Positions 45,526 through 57,400 of a stretch of DNA of 64,000 nucleotides are shown in pieces. The stretch spans positions 10,740,501-10,804,500 of the forward strand of contig JAHQIY010000001.1 in the NCBI GenBank assembly GCA_019054805.1. Direction: 5' to 3'. The position numbers and the translations under genes were made by a program. Source of the stretch: Brachionus manjavacas (lineage: Eukaryota > Rotifera > Eurotatoria > Ploima > Brachionidae). Each line of letters opens with the position of its first letter. The first letter of the stretch is position 1. Under the pieces are notes generated by a model. That model saw only the letters and a program-made list of their open reading frames with translations. It was not told the origin of the DNA and did no database searches.

Positions 45526-46216
45526 AAATCTTGTCCATTAAATTTTGATTTTGAAAATTTTTAATTTGAATTAAAGAAAAAACGTTAATAACTTTATACA
45601 GACAAAGTTTGTGTCAATGTTTTTTTTTAATATTTATGAATAAAAATTAAAAAATATTTTACAAATTAAGAATATAGCAGTAAATACATATTAAAAAAGC
45701 TAAATTCAAACTTTAACTTATTGATAAACACCACTTGTAAATTTAAAGAAATAGTAAATGAATTTTGTAAGAATCTAATATTCAAAAAAATAAAATAATG
45801 ACAAAATTTAAACAATATTTATTCTTAAAATAATTAAATTAATTTCAGAAATGAATAGAACTTTGACACTTTAAAATAATTCGATTTTTTTAAATTATTT
45901 AGTCTAAATTTTCTTTAATTTAAAAAATTTTTTATTTAAATTTTAAAAGTATTTTCATATCTCTTAAATTCTGATTTAATTATCAATATGATAAAGTTTT
46001 AGAATATTAATAAATAGAATTCTTTTTATATTTTTTTTTCAATAGAGATAAATATTTTCTAAATTTAAAATTTAACTAAAATAGCTATAATAATGTTAAG
46101 TTAAATAATTCCATCTCAAAACAATTTTGATTTACTTTTGATTAAATTTTCATAGTCCTCAAAAAAATTCTAAATTTTAATAATTTTAATAAACGAAATT
46201 AAAGCAAGGTCTTTCA

Positions 46217-48133
46217 ATGCTGACTTGGTCACAATTTAGTATAAAAACGCTTTGGAATCGTGCTTTAAAGAAATATTCGACGCAATCCAAAAATCAAATT
46301 TACGTTTATAATAGTCTTTCCAAAACCAAAGAGCCTTTAAAGCTTAAAAACAATGTTTTGTATTGGTACTCATGTGGACCCACAGTTTACAACAGTGCTC
46401 ATTTAGGCCACGCTAGGTTTGTATATTTTTTAATTAAAAATCATGCCAATTGAAAAAAAATTGGCCAAATCCTTATCAGTTTCCTCATTGTCTTTATATT
46501 TAAGTTCGTATGTTAATTTTGATATAATTAAGCGAATATTAACCAGCTATTTCCAAATTAACGTAGTCAATTTAATGAACATTACTGACATTGATGATAA
46601 GATTATTGTCAGGTCTATCAAGGTTAATATCTTCTTTAAAAAGTTTTAAAGCTTATAAAAATTTAATTTTTTAATTTTAATCCTTATTTTTTAGGAGAAG
46701 AAAAATTTCCTTGATATAACTCAATTTTACGAAAAAGAGTTCCTTGAAGATCTGGGTCGTTTGAATTGTGTCAAGCCTAGCATCATTCTGAGAGTCACTG
46801 ACCATGTGGAGGAAATTGTCAAATTTATCCAAACACTGGTTGATTTGAAAAAAGCGTACGCTACCAGTTCTGGAAGCGTTTATTTCGATTCACAAAATTT
46901 TCATATTAGATCATTTTTCGACCAAGTACAGACTGACGTGGAAATTGATTCTAAAGGTACTTTAAAATAAATTTTTCTTTAAACAATGCACAGACCCATA
47001 GATCTAAGCATTTTATTGCTTAAGATTTAAGTATGCTGCTGCAAAATCAATTTCACTAAATAAATTTTTTAAGAGAAATTACTTAAGATTAATTTCTTTT
47101 TTAAATTATTTTATGAAAACATTCATTTTTAAATTTAATATTGTGTAAATAAATTTGAAAATTTTAAGACAATAAAGAAAAACACCATACTTATGACTTC
47201 GCGCTTTGGAAAGCACGAAAAGAGGATTCAGAGCCATCATGGCCAAGTCCATGGGGTTCTGGACGGCCTGGATGGCACATAGAATGCTCCACATTGGCCA
47301 ATATTGCATTTGGCAAGGACATAGACTTTCATTCAGGAGGCAAAGATTTGATATTTCCTCATCATCACAATGAAATGGTACAGTGCTGCGCATTTCATGG
47401 TATAGATAAATGGTCATCTTTTTGGCTTCACACTGGTCATTTGCATCTAAAAAATGATGTAAAAATGTCAAAGTCTTTGTCTAATACAATTTCAATAAGA
47501 GACATGATGTCCAATTACACCAAAAACCACTTTAGAATGTTTTGTTTGCTCAGTCCTTATAGAAATAATAAAGAATACAGTGATGATAAAATGGTGAAAC
47601 CGGTCAATTTGGTTAATTCTTTTTCGTCTTTTTTGAATTTGGTTGAAAATTTTGCCAATAAAAAAATAAAAACTTTGGAGTTCAGAGCTGATGAAAACGA
47701 AGTTATGCAAAAACTGGAGGATACCAAACACAAAATTCATATTGCTTTGTCGGATGACTTTGACACTTGTCTGGTAATCGATGAACTAACTAATTTGGTT
47801 AATTTTATGAATAAAAATTTTCAATCTTGTGTAACCATTCGACCTGAGGATGATTTTAATCGTCATTATGGTTGTGTAATGAGTGTTCATAATTTTACCA
47901 AATGGATACTAGAAATGCTAGGCCTGGTTTTTGATGAGGAAAAATATAAAACTTCAAGTCTAAAGATTGATGATATTGTGGAATCGTCATTAAAGTTTAG
48001 AAATTTAATTAGAAATTTTGCGCTTGATAAAGATCGGAATTTAAACAAGGATACAAAAATGGAATTACTTAAATATTGTGATGATTTTAGGAAAAATTTG
48101 AATCAGTCAAATATAGAATTTAAAGTAAATTAA
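46217..48133 (+). CDS. CARS2: cysteinyl-tRNA synthetase, mitochondrial
   Basis: Four exons, 46217-46416, 46505-46622, 46695-46956 and 47169-48133, give 514 aa (human CARS2 564). The first 25 residues are basic and hydrophobic without acids ([20 protein letters not shown]), a plausible mitochondrial presequence. The class I fold is intact: the zinc ligand Cys53 in WYSCGP, the HIGH-type motif HLGH (62-65), and the first exon junction giving [15 protein letters not shown]. Next come [10 protein letters not shown], the second zinc Cys in [24 protein letters not shown] with zinc His, HLHLKNDVK and KMSKS (292-296). The enzyme charges tRNA-Cys; the mammalian one also makes cysteine persulfide. The presequence and similarity favour the mitochondrial over the cytosolic paralogue. 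The linker near 185-200 is shorter than in human. All introns are 72-212 nt. Confidence 0.92.
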
Positions 48134-49196
48134 AAAAAAATTTAAAAAACAATTTCTAAACCTTTTTTACTTAAGGATCAAAAAACTGAAACAATTTGGA
48201 AAATAAAAAGCTAATGCACATTTTTTTAAAAATAAAATTGACTATAAACAAATCTTAAAGATTATTTTCAATCATTCTTACAAAAATAGATTCGAGAATT
48301 TTTTTATCACATTTAAATTAATAAAAAAACACTTTAACTGCAAAAAAACGAGGAATTACGCTATTCAAAATTTAAAATTGAATTTGTTGCAATAATTATT
48401 TTATTTAATTTTTCTTTAAAAAAAATTAAAAATTAAAAAAAATTCATAAAAATCACTATTAATAATTAATAGTCAAAACTGAATGAAACTTTTCGATAAA
48501 ACCAAAAAAATTGTTATTCATAATCGAAAATTTAATATTTTTACTCTAAATGTAAGCTGTTTAAATTATAAACAAAAATTTACAAAATTTTTAGCTATCT
48601 TTCAAAGATTCAGGGTCAGTAAACGATTAAAGAATTTTTTAAGGATTCTTTAAATTTTTGCGCTTTTTCTTCATAAATTCTTTATAGAATGGCATTTTTT
48701 TATGAACGAATTTTTTTCCCATAGTGACATTATCAAAAAATAAATTAAAAAGTACAAGTTTTAGTTAGATTTGAAGATAAAATAATTTATAGTTGCAGTA
48801 TGCATTGATTTGAGTTTTACCGTATTTAGTCGTACAGAATCTATTTAAAAATTATCAGAAATCAATCATTTTATTCAATTAGAAGAAAGAAAGAAAAAGT
48901 AAATGGAATCATTCTTGTATTGGAGTAAATGATGTAGATTTTTTTGCATGTTTTTAATAGTTTAGAAAGAGATGGAAATTCGATTTTGATACATCTTTTT
49001 ATATCCAAGACGACTAAAAGTTTAGATATTTTAAGTTTGTGATATATGCTGTTTTGGTGGCTAAAGCTCCTTTAGATTTAAATAATAAAAAAGTCAAATA
49101 AAGTCAAAACTAAAAAGAAAAAGTAAAATATAATAAAATAAAACGATAAAAACTAAGGTAAAAATAAAGAAGTAAATTTTGAACGATAAATTTAAA
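48134..49196. other. intergenic AT-rich sequence after CARS2
   Basis: No gene, RNA or clear repeat seen. AAAATAAAAAG near 48200 may include the CARS2 poly(A) signal. Confidence 0.45.
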
Positions 49197-49693
49197 TAAA
49201 GGCATGGATAGACAATGAGATCAAACTTTTAAAAAATCATTTTCCTTTCTTTACTTTTTGTACTTTTTCAGAATATTATTTTATTTGGCCCTGTTTCTGT
49301 GATTAATGATAATTTTAATAATTTTATTAAAACTTAAACGGGGTCCGGGGCGGAGCCCTGGTTTAGGGATTCGGGTATGCTGAAGGTAAGAAAAATATTA
49401 GTTAAATATTAATAAAAGGTTTTTTTATTACCATTAAGAACCAAAAGTACAAAAAGAACAGAAAGTACAAAAAGTAACAGGGCCAAATAAAATAATATTC
49501 TGAAAAAGTACAAAAAGTACAGAAAGTACAAAAAGTAACAGGGCCAAATAAAATAATATTCTGAAAAAGTACAAAAAGTACAGAAAGTACAAAAATTAAC
49601 AGGGCCAAATAAAATAATATTCTGAAAAAGTACAAAAAGTACAGAAAGGATTTTTATTTTTAAATATTTTCATTGTCTATACCTCAATAAAGG
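49197..49693. repeat. foldback minisatellite with GC-rich hairpin core
   Basis: On the right, a 61-bp unit containing AACAGGGCCAAATAAAATAA and GTACAAAAAGTACAGAAAGT is repeated about three times (49440-49648). On the left, 49251-49295 is one inverted copy of 45 bp of that unit. Outside these, GGATAGACAATGAG (49207) and its inverse CATTGTCTATACC (49671) form outer inverted repeats of about 40 bp with further partial matching. Between the arms is a GC-rich core near 49338-49366 with a CCGGGGC-GGA-GCCCTGG hairpin, striking in this AT-rich DNA. The ORF at 49402-49635 on minus only reflects the repeat. Confidence 0.75.
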
Positions 49694-49719
49694 TGACAGT
49701 TTATACAAATTCAAATGTT

Positions 49720-49900
49720 TTAGGGTTCAGGAAAAAAATAAAAAATTGTAAGGAAGCAATTACATAATGAAGTTAGGTACTCGATACATCTTGATTCGAA
49801 ACTTTCTTTATACTCTTCCCCCAGTTCGACAACTAGTGAAACAGAATGACTCAATCTTGCCTCAAAATATCCCTTAAAATTTTAAGCTTCTTTATGTATA
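49720..49900 (-). mobile_element. LINE 3'-end fragment, same family as at 12.5-14.5 kb
   Basis: Read on minus, TTGAGTCATTCTGTTTCACT ... AAGTTTCGAATCAAGATGTA ... ATTATGTAATTGC parallels 14195-14290 word for word with scattered changes (AATGAGTCATTCTATTCCAT ... GGTTTCGAATCAAGGAATAT ... TTGTGTAATTGC). The translation preserves LSHSVSLVV and ESFESRCIEYLTSLCNC. Confidence 0.6.
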
Positions 49901-50565
49901 ATATTGGAGGGAGTATCATTATAAAAGAATGGATTGTTTAGTTAAATTTGTCAATAATGGGTAAACTTTGAAACAAAAAATATTTAAAATATTCCGAAAA
50001 AGTTTACACAGAGTATCTTAGAGAAAATAAACAAAGGAAAATAGAGCAATCTATTTAAAAATTAACCAGAAGCAAATTTTTAATGAAAATCCTGTATTCT
50101 TCTTTATATTCTTTTTTAGAATAACATCGAAAAACTTTAATTAATTTGTAATCTTATTTAGTATTTAAAGGTTAAGTTCATAAGTTTTCACATAAAACAG
50201 ATTGACACTTAAGAAGTTAAAAAGCAGTTTTTAATGCTGAATCATATTGACTGTAATTTAATTAGTTAAATACAGCATTTTTAATTGTTTATTTTTATTA
50301 AAGATTAGATTAAAAATTTAAAGATTAGAATGTATTGTGAACTAGTAAATTTTCATGAGAACCAAAGTTTACTTCACGTTATCTTTAAAAATAATTAAAA
50401 TTTTATATAAATGTTTATTATCTTCAAAGGCTTTTATTAGTCTTCAAGATCACTGTCTCTTTGAGTGCATTAAAATATCTCTCAACATTTAAAAAAAAAA
50501 AAATATATCTCTATTGAAATTATCAAAAAAAATCACATGACTTTTATAAAATTTTGATATTTATT
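49901..50565. other. upstream region of MOCOS
   Basis: AT-rich, no ORF or repeat seen; presumably contains the MOCOS promoter and leader. Confidence 0.4.
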
Positions 50566-53124
50566 ATGATAAACATAAAATTATTCAAAGATACAATGGA
50601 ACAAAATGATTTAGTCCAGGATTATAAAGCCCAAATCGAAAATCTAAGATCCGATTCAGAGCAAGGCGAATTCAATCATCTAAAAAGTCAAATTTATCTT
50701 GACTATGCGGCAAATTGTGTCTATCCATCAAGTTTAATCAAGCAATATTATGAAAAACTTACTACTCACGATGAATCAGCTGGCTCTTGGTCTTTGTTCA
50801 GCAATCCGCACAGCCAAAGTCAAAGTGGTTTGTACACCAATTTGTTCATTGAGTCAACTAGACAAAAAATTCTCCAACTTTTTAACACAAATCTGAATGA
50901 ATATGACGTGGTTTTTGTTCAAAACGCCACACATGGCTTGAAATTGTTGCTCGAAAGCTTTAACTTTGGAACAATTGATCCTTCGCAAGACACATCTAAA
51001 CCATGTGCCAATCCTTATTTTGCTTATTTAAACGATAACCATACATCGGTGATCGGACTGCGAGAGTTAGTCTGGGGTTCAAATCCTGGAGTTGAAGTTC
51101 ACTTTCTTGCCGAGAGTGGATCTCCGGAATACTTTTTCGATTCAAAACAAATCGAAAACCCATACCAAAACCAAAAGGTCATATTTTCCTGTCCGAACAA
51201 TTTATTAGTCATTCCCGCGCAGAGTAATTTCAATGGAAGACGGTACAACCTAGATTTGGTTGATAAAATTAAAAGTAAAGGCATCAATCACCGCCTTGGA
51301 AGAGAAAATCTATTTCTGTGCTTGGATACAGCTTCTTATACCAGCACGTCATTTTTGAATTTAGATGAATTCAAAGCTGATTTTTTGGTAGTGTCTTTTT
51401 ACAAAATGTTCGGATTTCCGACTGGTATCGGTGCGCTAATCATTCGCAAAACAGACGCCATCAAAAATTGTCTCAGTGCTAAAAAATATTTCGGAGGAGG
51501 AACTGTGTCCATGGCTCTAATTGACAATGCTCAAGTATGCTTTAAAAATTGCTCTCTAAAACAAAATGGGCTAAGTCAGATTAAAAGTGATAATTTTCAT
51601 GAATTTTTCGAGGATGGAACTATTTCTTATTTGCAAATTATCGGTCTCAATTTAGCTATTGAAAAATTTTTTCAGCTTACATTTAGTAGAGGGTTTATGG
51701 TAATAGAGAAATATGTGGCTGAATTGACCGATTATTGTTTAGCTAACCTTGACGCTTTAAAACATTATAATGATACAAAAATGGTTGAGATTTATCGAAG
51801 GGACGGGTCTGATCTAAACTATGGACCTATAATCGCTTTTAATCTAAAAAATTCCTCAGCTAAATACATCGGATATAACTTGGTAAATAGTCTTGCTCAA
51901 GAGCATCGGATTCATTTGAGGACTGGATGCTTCTGTAATATCGGGGCTTGTCAATTATTTTTGACTCATTTGAAAGACTCTAGGGATTTTCTAGAAAATT
52001 TTGAGGAACATGGTCATAAATGTGGAGATTACATTGATTTAATAGATGGTAAGCCAACTGGAGCAATACGAATCAGCTTTGGATACGCGTCCACCAAATT
52101 TGACATAGATTATTTTTTGAATTTTCTCCAAGACAATTTTGTGGAAACAAAAGCGCAAAATTTTGACCAAATCAATATAAAGTCGGGATACTTGGGAAAA
52201 CAATTTATGAAAATAACTCAAATTTTTATTTATCCGATCAAGTCGTGCCGAGCGATGAAGATTGAAAATTCATGGCCGTTGATCAAAGACTTTGGATTGA
52301 AATATGACAGAAATTTTGTCATAGTTGATAGCAATGGAATAGTTCTGACCCAAAAAAGATGCCCAAACTTGACCAGACTTCAGCCATTTATTGACTTGGG
52401 TAAACAAAAAATGACTTTGAGCTATTTAAAAGCTAGTTTTAGTCTGGATTTAAATACTAATTTTGATAAAACTATTGTTTTTGCGAATAAAATTGCTGGA
52501 TATGATATGGGCGATAAGGTGTCGGAATGGTTGACCAAAGTCCTGAGTTTTTCAGATAAATGTAGATTGCTAAAAATTGCGGAGAACGTTGAAAAGGCTT
52601 CTTATGCCAATAAAGCAGAATTTTTGTTAATAAGTGAAAATAGTATTAGAGTTTTAAGGAGGTTTTTGGTCGAAAATTTGGAAGAAAATATAAAAAAAAA
52701 AGTAGAAGCAATTGGATTTGGAAAAATTGATAGTTTTTTATTGCTGCAATTTCGTCCTAATTTTATAGTTTCAATTGATGAAAATGCAAGCGGAGATTTT
52801 AGTGAAGAGTTTTGGACCGATATTAAAATTTTAAACAAAAATATTACTTTTAAAAGTGTAAACAATTGTACCAGGTGTCAAATGATAAACATAAACCAAA
52901 GTGTCGATAGCGATTCAAACAACAATGATTCGACTGATTTTTCTTTTTTATGCAATTCACTTTTGAAACAAGTCAATAAATTCAAGTCAAATTCAAAATT
53001 TGGAATTTATTTGGCTCATTCTGAAAACAATGCTGCAATTCAATTTGAAAATTTTTTGGGTAATTTGGGAAAAAAAAATTTAGTTGGACCAGGTGACATA
53101 GGCGAAGCAAATTTTAAAAAATAA
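50566..53124 (+). CDS. MOCOS: molybdenum cofactor sulfurase (NifS-like plus MOSC)
   Basis: An intronless ORF of 852 aa from the first in-frame ATG (a second ATG lies ten codons on); human MOCOS is 888. The N-terminal aminotransferase class V domain shows IYLDYAANCVYPSSLI, NPHSQSQSG, FVQNATHGLKLLLE, DTASYTSTSFLNLDEFKADF and the pyridoxal phosphate Lys280 in VVSFYKMFGFPTGIGALI. It also shows KKYFGGGTVSM, FEDGTISYLQI and the catalytic loop Cys455 in LRTGCFCNIGACQ. The C-terminal half is MOSC N-terminal plus MOSC: IFIYPIKSCRAMKIENSWPL, YDRNFVIVDSNG, LTQKRCPNLTRL, QFRPNFIVS and NNCTRCQMI. The enzyme transfers sulfur from Cys to the Mo cofactor of xanthine dehydrogenase and aldehyde oxidase. The missing introns contrast with the intron-rich neighbours. 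AATAAA lies about 60 nt after the stop. Confidence 0.94.
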   Translation: MINIKLFKDTMEQNDLVQDYKAQIENLRSDSEQGEFNHLKSQIYLDYAANCVYPSSLIKQYYEKLTTHDESAGSWSLFSNPHSQSQSGLYTNLFIESTRQKILQLFNTNLNEYDVVFVQNATHGLKLLLESFNFGTIDPSQDTSKPCANPYFAYLNDNHTSVIGLRELVWGSNPGVEVHFLAESGSPEYFFDSKQIENPYQNQKVIFSCPNNLLVIPAQSNFNGRRYNLDLVDKIKSKGINHRLGRENLFLCLDTASYTSTSFLNLDEFKADFLVVSFYKMFGFPTGIGALIIRKTDAIKNCLSAKKYFGGGTVSMALIDNAQVCFKNCSLKQNGLSQIKSDNFHEFFEDGTISYLQIIGLNLAIEKFFQLTFSRGFMVIEKYVAELTDYCLANLDALKHYNDTKMVEIYRRDGSDLNYGPIIAFNLKNSSAKYIGYNLVNSLAQEHRIHLRTGCFCNIGACQLFLTHLKDSRDFLENFEEHGHKCGDYIDLIDGKPTGAIRISFGYASTKFDIDYFLNFLQDNFVETKAQNFDQINIKSGYLGKQFMKITQIFIYPIKSCRAMKIENSWPLIKDFGLKYDRNFVIVDSNGIVLTQKRCPNLTRLQPFIDLGKQKMTLSYLKASFSLDLNTNFDKTIVFANKIAGYDMGDKVSEWLTKVLSFSDKCRLLKIAENVEKASYANKAEFLLISENSIRVLRRFLVENLEENIKKKVEAIGFGKIDSFLLLQFRPNFIVSIDENASGDFSEEFWTDIKILNKNITFKSVNNCTRCQMININQSVDSDSNNNDSTDFSFLCNSLLKQVNKFKSNSKFGIYLAHSENNAAIQFENFLGNLGKKNLVGPGDIGEANFKK

Positions 53125-53788
53125 ATTTTAAATATTTAAGTCCTAATTAATTTTTTTTCAAGTTTTGTATTAAAAATTGCCTTTTATTGAATAAAAAAAT
53201 GAAAAAAAAATCATTTTTTTATGTCTTTTAAAAAGCAAATACTAAACGAAAAGTAATCTTAATAGATTTTGAAATTAAATTCAAAATGATTAATTTTTTT
53301 AATTTAAAATACTTTTTTTCTTAAAAATTAAATAAACAAAGTGTTAATCGGTTTTTCAAGAAATTGGAAGTAAACTTTTGATTAATAATCTTATAATAAT
53401 AATTTCCAGCTTTGAGAAATTATTTACTTTTTTTTCAATTTCATCCTGCAATGATTATCTTTTAAAATTTGTTTCGAGTGATCGAAACAAAATTACAAGA
53501 ATAACCCAAAGAATGATTTTTTGACATTTTAAAATTTTTCATTATGAAATATTGGCATAATTTAAATTTTTTTGTTTAAATTTTAGTCTGAATAATTATT
53601 TTTCCAATATTTTAATAGAAATATTTTGATTTTTTTTTACAGTTGCTATTGGAAAAGGGCAACCTTGAATTTTAAAATAATAATTTTCTTTAACTATGTT
53701 ATAAATTGGCACCTTAAAAATTAGAAACAGAATTTTTTGGAAATTTTCAATTTTAAGAATTTCGTTTAATTTATTACGTTTCAAAAAA
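53125..53788. other. intergenic region between MOCOS and the Asn/Pro-rich gene
   Basis: It contains the MOCOS poly(A) signal (GAATAAA near 53190). A minus ORF at 53596-53784 has no supporting feature. Otherwise nothing is seen. Confidence 0.45.
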
Positions 53789-54172
53789 ATGTCCGATAAG
53801 ATTTATCCAGTTATTCCGTCATCAACAAATATTCCTAGCGCTCATATGTACAGTCCTGATAACTTTTCATCGTATTATAATCATTCTGAAACTAATTACT
53901 TGGATAATATACCTACAGTCCCAGTATACCATCCAAGTCCAAATGTTCCTCAAATGATTCCTCCGACTTATAATGGTTCATCCTCGGTTCATATTACAAT
54001 TAATCAAACAAACGTTCCGAATTACCCAAAAAATATCACAATAAATAGTAACCCAATAAATAATTTTACTAATAATTCAAAAAAGAATACTGGAGAACCT
54101 TTCATCGTGGTCAATTGTCCAACAAATTACTTTGTAGCTAATAATCCAAGTAGTCGATTTCCAAATTATTGA
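53789..54172 (+). CDS. hypothetical Asn/Pro/Ser/Tyr-rich protein
   Basis: A 127-residue single-exon ORF starting MSDKIYPVIPSS. The composition is low-complexity: Asn, Pro, Ser, Tyr and Thr dominate, with IPTVPVYHPSPNVP and repeated NN or NxS/T, and few charged residues outside GYK-like spots. No signal peptide, membrane segment or known motif is visible, and only one Cys lies near the end (VNCPTNYFV). A continuous ORF of this length in very AT-rich DNA, with balanced third positions and AATAAA-like signals near 54311, supports a real gene. I do not recognise it; a disordered cytoplasmic protein is the likeliest description. It is convergent with the IQ-motif gene that ends 240 nt downstream. 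Confidence 0.5.
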   Translation: MSDKIYPVIPSSTNIPSAHMYSPDNFSSYYNHSETNYLDNIPTVPVYHPSPNVPQMIPPTYNGSSSVHITINQTNVPNYPKNITINSNPINNFTNNSKKNTGEPFIVVNCPTNYFVANNPSSRFPNY

Positions 54173-54412
54173 TTTTTAAAGGTATAATTTTTTAAAATAA
54201 TTTTAAATTTGAATTCAAATTTATTTTTCAAGAAAATTTCGATTAAAAAAACTTAAGCCCTTTTTTTTGATTATCAGATTACTATTTTAAATAATATGAA
54301 TAATATAAAAATAAACAAGAATAAACATATTTTTTTTATTTAATTACAATTAATTTTTAATAAATATTTTAAAATGAATTTTTAAATTTTTGTTTTGAGC
54401 ATTTAGTCTGGT

Positions 54413-57400
54413 TTAATTGATACTGTCTTCAAAATCTTGCACAGGTGTATTCTTATTCAGTGCTAGCGAAACATTTGAGTTCATTCTTTCCAAAACCGAA
54501 TTTTCACTGACTAATTTCCAACTTTTTTCGAGGGCAGTTGGCTCAATTAATTTAAATCCTAAAAAAAAATCTAAATTTATTTGAAAATGATAGAGAAAAT
54601 AACCTCTTAATCTGAGAGCGTCCTCTCCACCGACAATTGGATTAGTCCAAGTCGACTTTCTAGTTGATCTTAGCTTGGTAGCCTTGGGTGGATAAATGTA
54701 GTAAATTATGTCAAACATTGCTCTTTTTGAAATCGATGTTGAATTAGCTTTCCGTTTATAAACTTAAATACAAAATAAAATCAAAGAATTAAAAGAAATG
54801 TCTTTTACATTTTAGAACATTTAGCTTTGCCTCTTGAATTTCATCATTGTTAGGATGTAAGTCGACAAAATTAAACATTTTCGGTATATCACTAAGCTCT
54901 ATTTCATTTGAAAAAGCTAATTTATTGAAATAGCTTGTGTACTCTTAAACAAATAATGTAAGTAAAATGGTTTCAGAAGGAACTTAAGCTCGGCACAGAT
55001 AGACAAATAAAAATAATAATAAAAAGAGAGTAATAAAAATAATTTAAGAACTAACTTTTCTCACGCAAATAAAAATCAAGTGCTTCATTTGGTATAAATT
55101 CGCAGTCAATACTAAAGGAATTTCTCATTTTTAGAATTCGCAGGATTGTTTTACGATAATGGCTAGTAAAAAAACTCCAGTCAACATTTTCTCTATAAAG
55201 CTTTAATTTTTTTTAAATTTAGTTATCTAATGCCATTGATTTCTTCTTACTAGAAGTTTAAAATTTTTGATTTCTTTTCGTATCATCCATCCTCGCACCC
55301 ATCTTTGAATACAAGAAGCTGCTTTATTAAGCACTCTATTTGTGTACTCTGGTCCTTTTTGATGAAGAATTCTTGAAAAAAATAATTACTATCAATTGTT
55401 TAAATTTTAACAAAATTACTGATATAAATCAGAATGAATTCCAATTTTTTGAATTAAAGTCCTGAGTCTCGCATTTTTCTTTTCGATTTGTGATTTTTCT
55501 TCCATCATTAGCGCTTCTTTTTTTTGTTTTCTTTTTAGTAACTCATTTCGGTAATTAATTACTCTAGCCAACGCTTCTGGGTCCGAGCGGTTGGCTATTC
55601 TGTGCTTTTGTAGCAAATGTTCTCTAAAATGCCTTTAATAAAAACTAATTAATAAAAATTATTAAAACTGATTAATAAGCTTGTATTATGATGGGCATTT
55701 TATAATCTTTATATATTTTTTCTGGCTATTAATTTGATCAGCTAGTTGTTTAAAGAGTCAATTTAAAAAATTAGCATGTTTGACAACAGTTATTGGCACT
55801 ATTTAAATTTTTTGGGAAAATGAGAATGATATTAATTAGGGTTGGCATATGAAATAATATAATGAATTTTTTCTTAATTTTAGTTTTTGAATTCTTTTTT
55901 AATCAGAAGAAAAAAAATTTGATTTTTTTTGACATTCCCTAAAATTCGGAATTTTTTTCCTTTAATTTCACTAATTAATTAATGAGAAAAAAAATGCGGA
56001 AAATGGTAGATTAGTCCTTTTAACAAAGATAGCAAGTTGTAAAATTTTATTAAACGATTCGGAACAGATCTTTTTTGGGAAAAGAAAATTTTTTTATTTT
56101 TTCAAAGCTTTTAACTTTTGCTAGCACATAGAGCCATATTTAAAGCAATTCCAATCATTTTTTTTATCAATTTGAATACTAATTTTCCAAACTATCTCGA
56201 TCAAGATCTTTTAAAAACAAGTCCGTGAGCTTTTTAAAATTCTTTTGGATCATATTTAGCATAAAAAGCAGCTTTTCAATTAAATTTTATTAAGTCTAAG
56301 AATTCGGACTCAACTGATGAGAAAAGCGTAGTATTTGTAATTTTTGATTTAAAAAAGATTAGATATTTTAAAGAATTTTTAGTAAATCCGAAATATGGTT
56401 TCTTGATTTTTAATTAAAATTTTAGTATTATTTTAATTTCGTTTTTTTTTTTACTTGAAAAAATATTTGTTTCGACATAAATTTTAGAACCGTAATATAT
56501 TTCCAGATTGAGTATTATTAATCCTTTTAAATAAAAATTTCGAATTATAATTAATTTATGCCAAACCCTTTTATTAAATAAAGATATGTTTCTAATTTTT
56601 TTTTAATTCTTAAATCTATTTGTATTTTTTGTCTCAATATTTTTTCTAAGCAAACAATTATTTGTAAAATAATGTTGAAGCTGAAATTTGACACAGAGAT
56701 AGGGAGTCGCTGGTTTTTCTAGGAATTAGAAAAGAGTTGGTGTCTTTCATTTGTGATGAATCAGATTCCGATTTTAAAGATCAATTTAAGACTTAAAATC
56801 CTGTCCAAGTCTCACTAAAAATAAGGATTCGAGAGTTATTAATTTAATTTTAATTTGGTCAAATCTAAGAAAATTTTATTCAAAAAGCCTATTTACAAAA
56901 AGATTAGTTAGATTTTAATCATTAAAATTATTTAATTTAATTTTTTTATTTAAAAATTCAGAAAGCATTTATTTTATCAGCAACCACCTAATACTCCGAT
57001 AAGATAGAAAGAAAGTTATCTACACTGATCTAAAGTTTCAAAGTAATTGACCATTTTATTTTAAATTAATTTAGCACATTTAACATTTGTGAGACAACTT
57101 AAACAACAGATAGGGTTTCTATGATATTTATTTTTTTTTTACCGTGAAAATAAATCTAAATAAATAATTTTTGATTTTTTGCTATTCGAATCAAAAAAAT
57201 TTAAAACCAAATGAATTTGATCCGATTTTTTGGCATTATTTTATTACTCAAAATTTACGATGGTGAAAGCTTTAGGCCAGACTTGTTTTTAAGTCACAAT
57301 TTTAAGTCCAAGTCAAGATTTGAGTAAGAATAATTAATTTTTTACAGTAAAGTAAAAATAAAAAAATTTGAGAATTAATTTTTGAAAAAAATAAAGTAAG

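Larger units (their letters stand above)
43676..46216. other. 2.5-kb intergenic region with LINE and MITE remnants
   Basis: No gene seen. It contains a tandem pair of CAAAAATATGGTTAAG near 44397 and 44420, the LINE 3' fragment at about 44460-44640 and the hAT-type MITE at 45178-45525, listed separately. The rest is AT-rich without recognisable content. Confidence 0.5.

Noticed and set aside
49402..49635. A 77-residue hydrophobic minus ORF
   Set aside because: It is a translation of the 61-bp tandem repeat and has no independent support.
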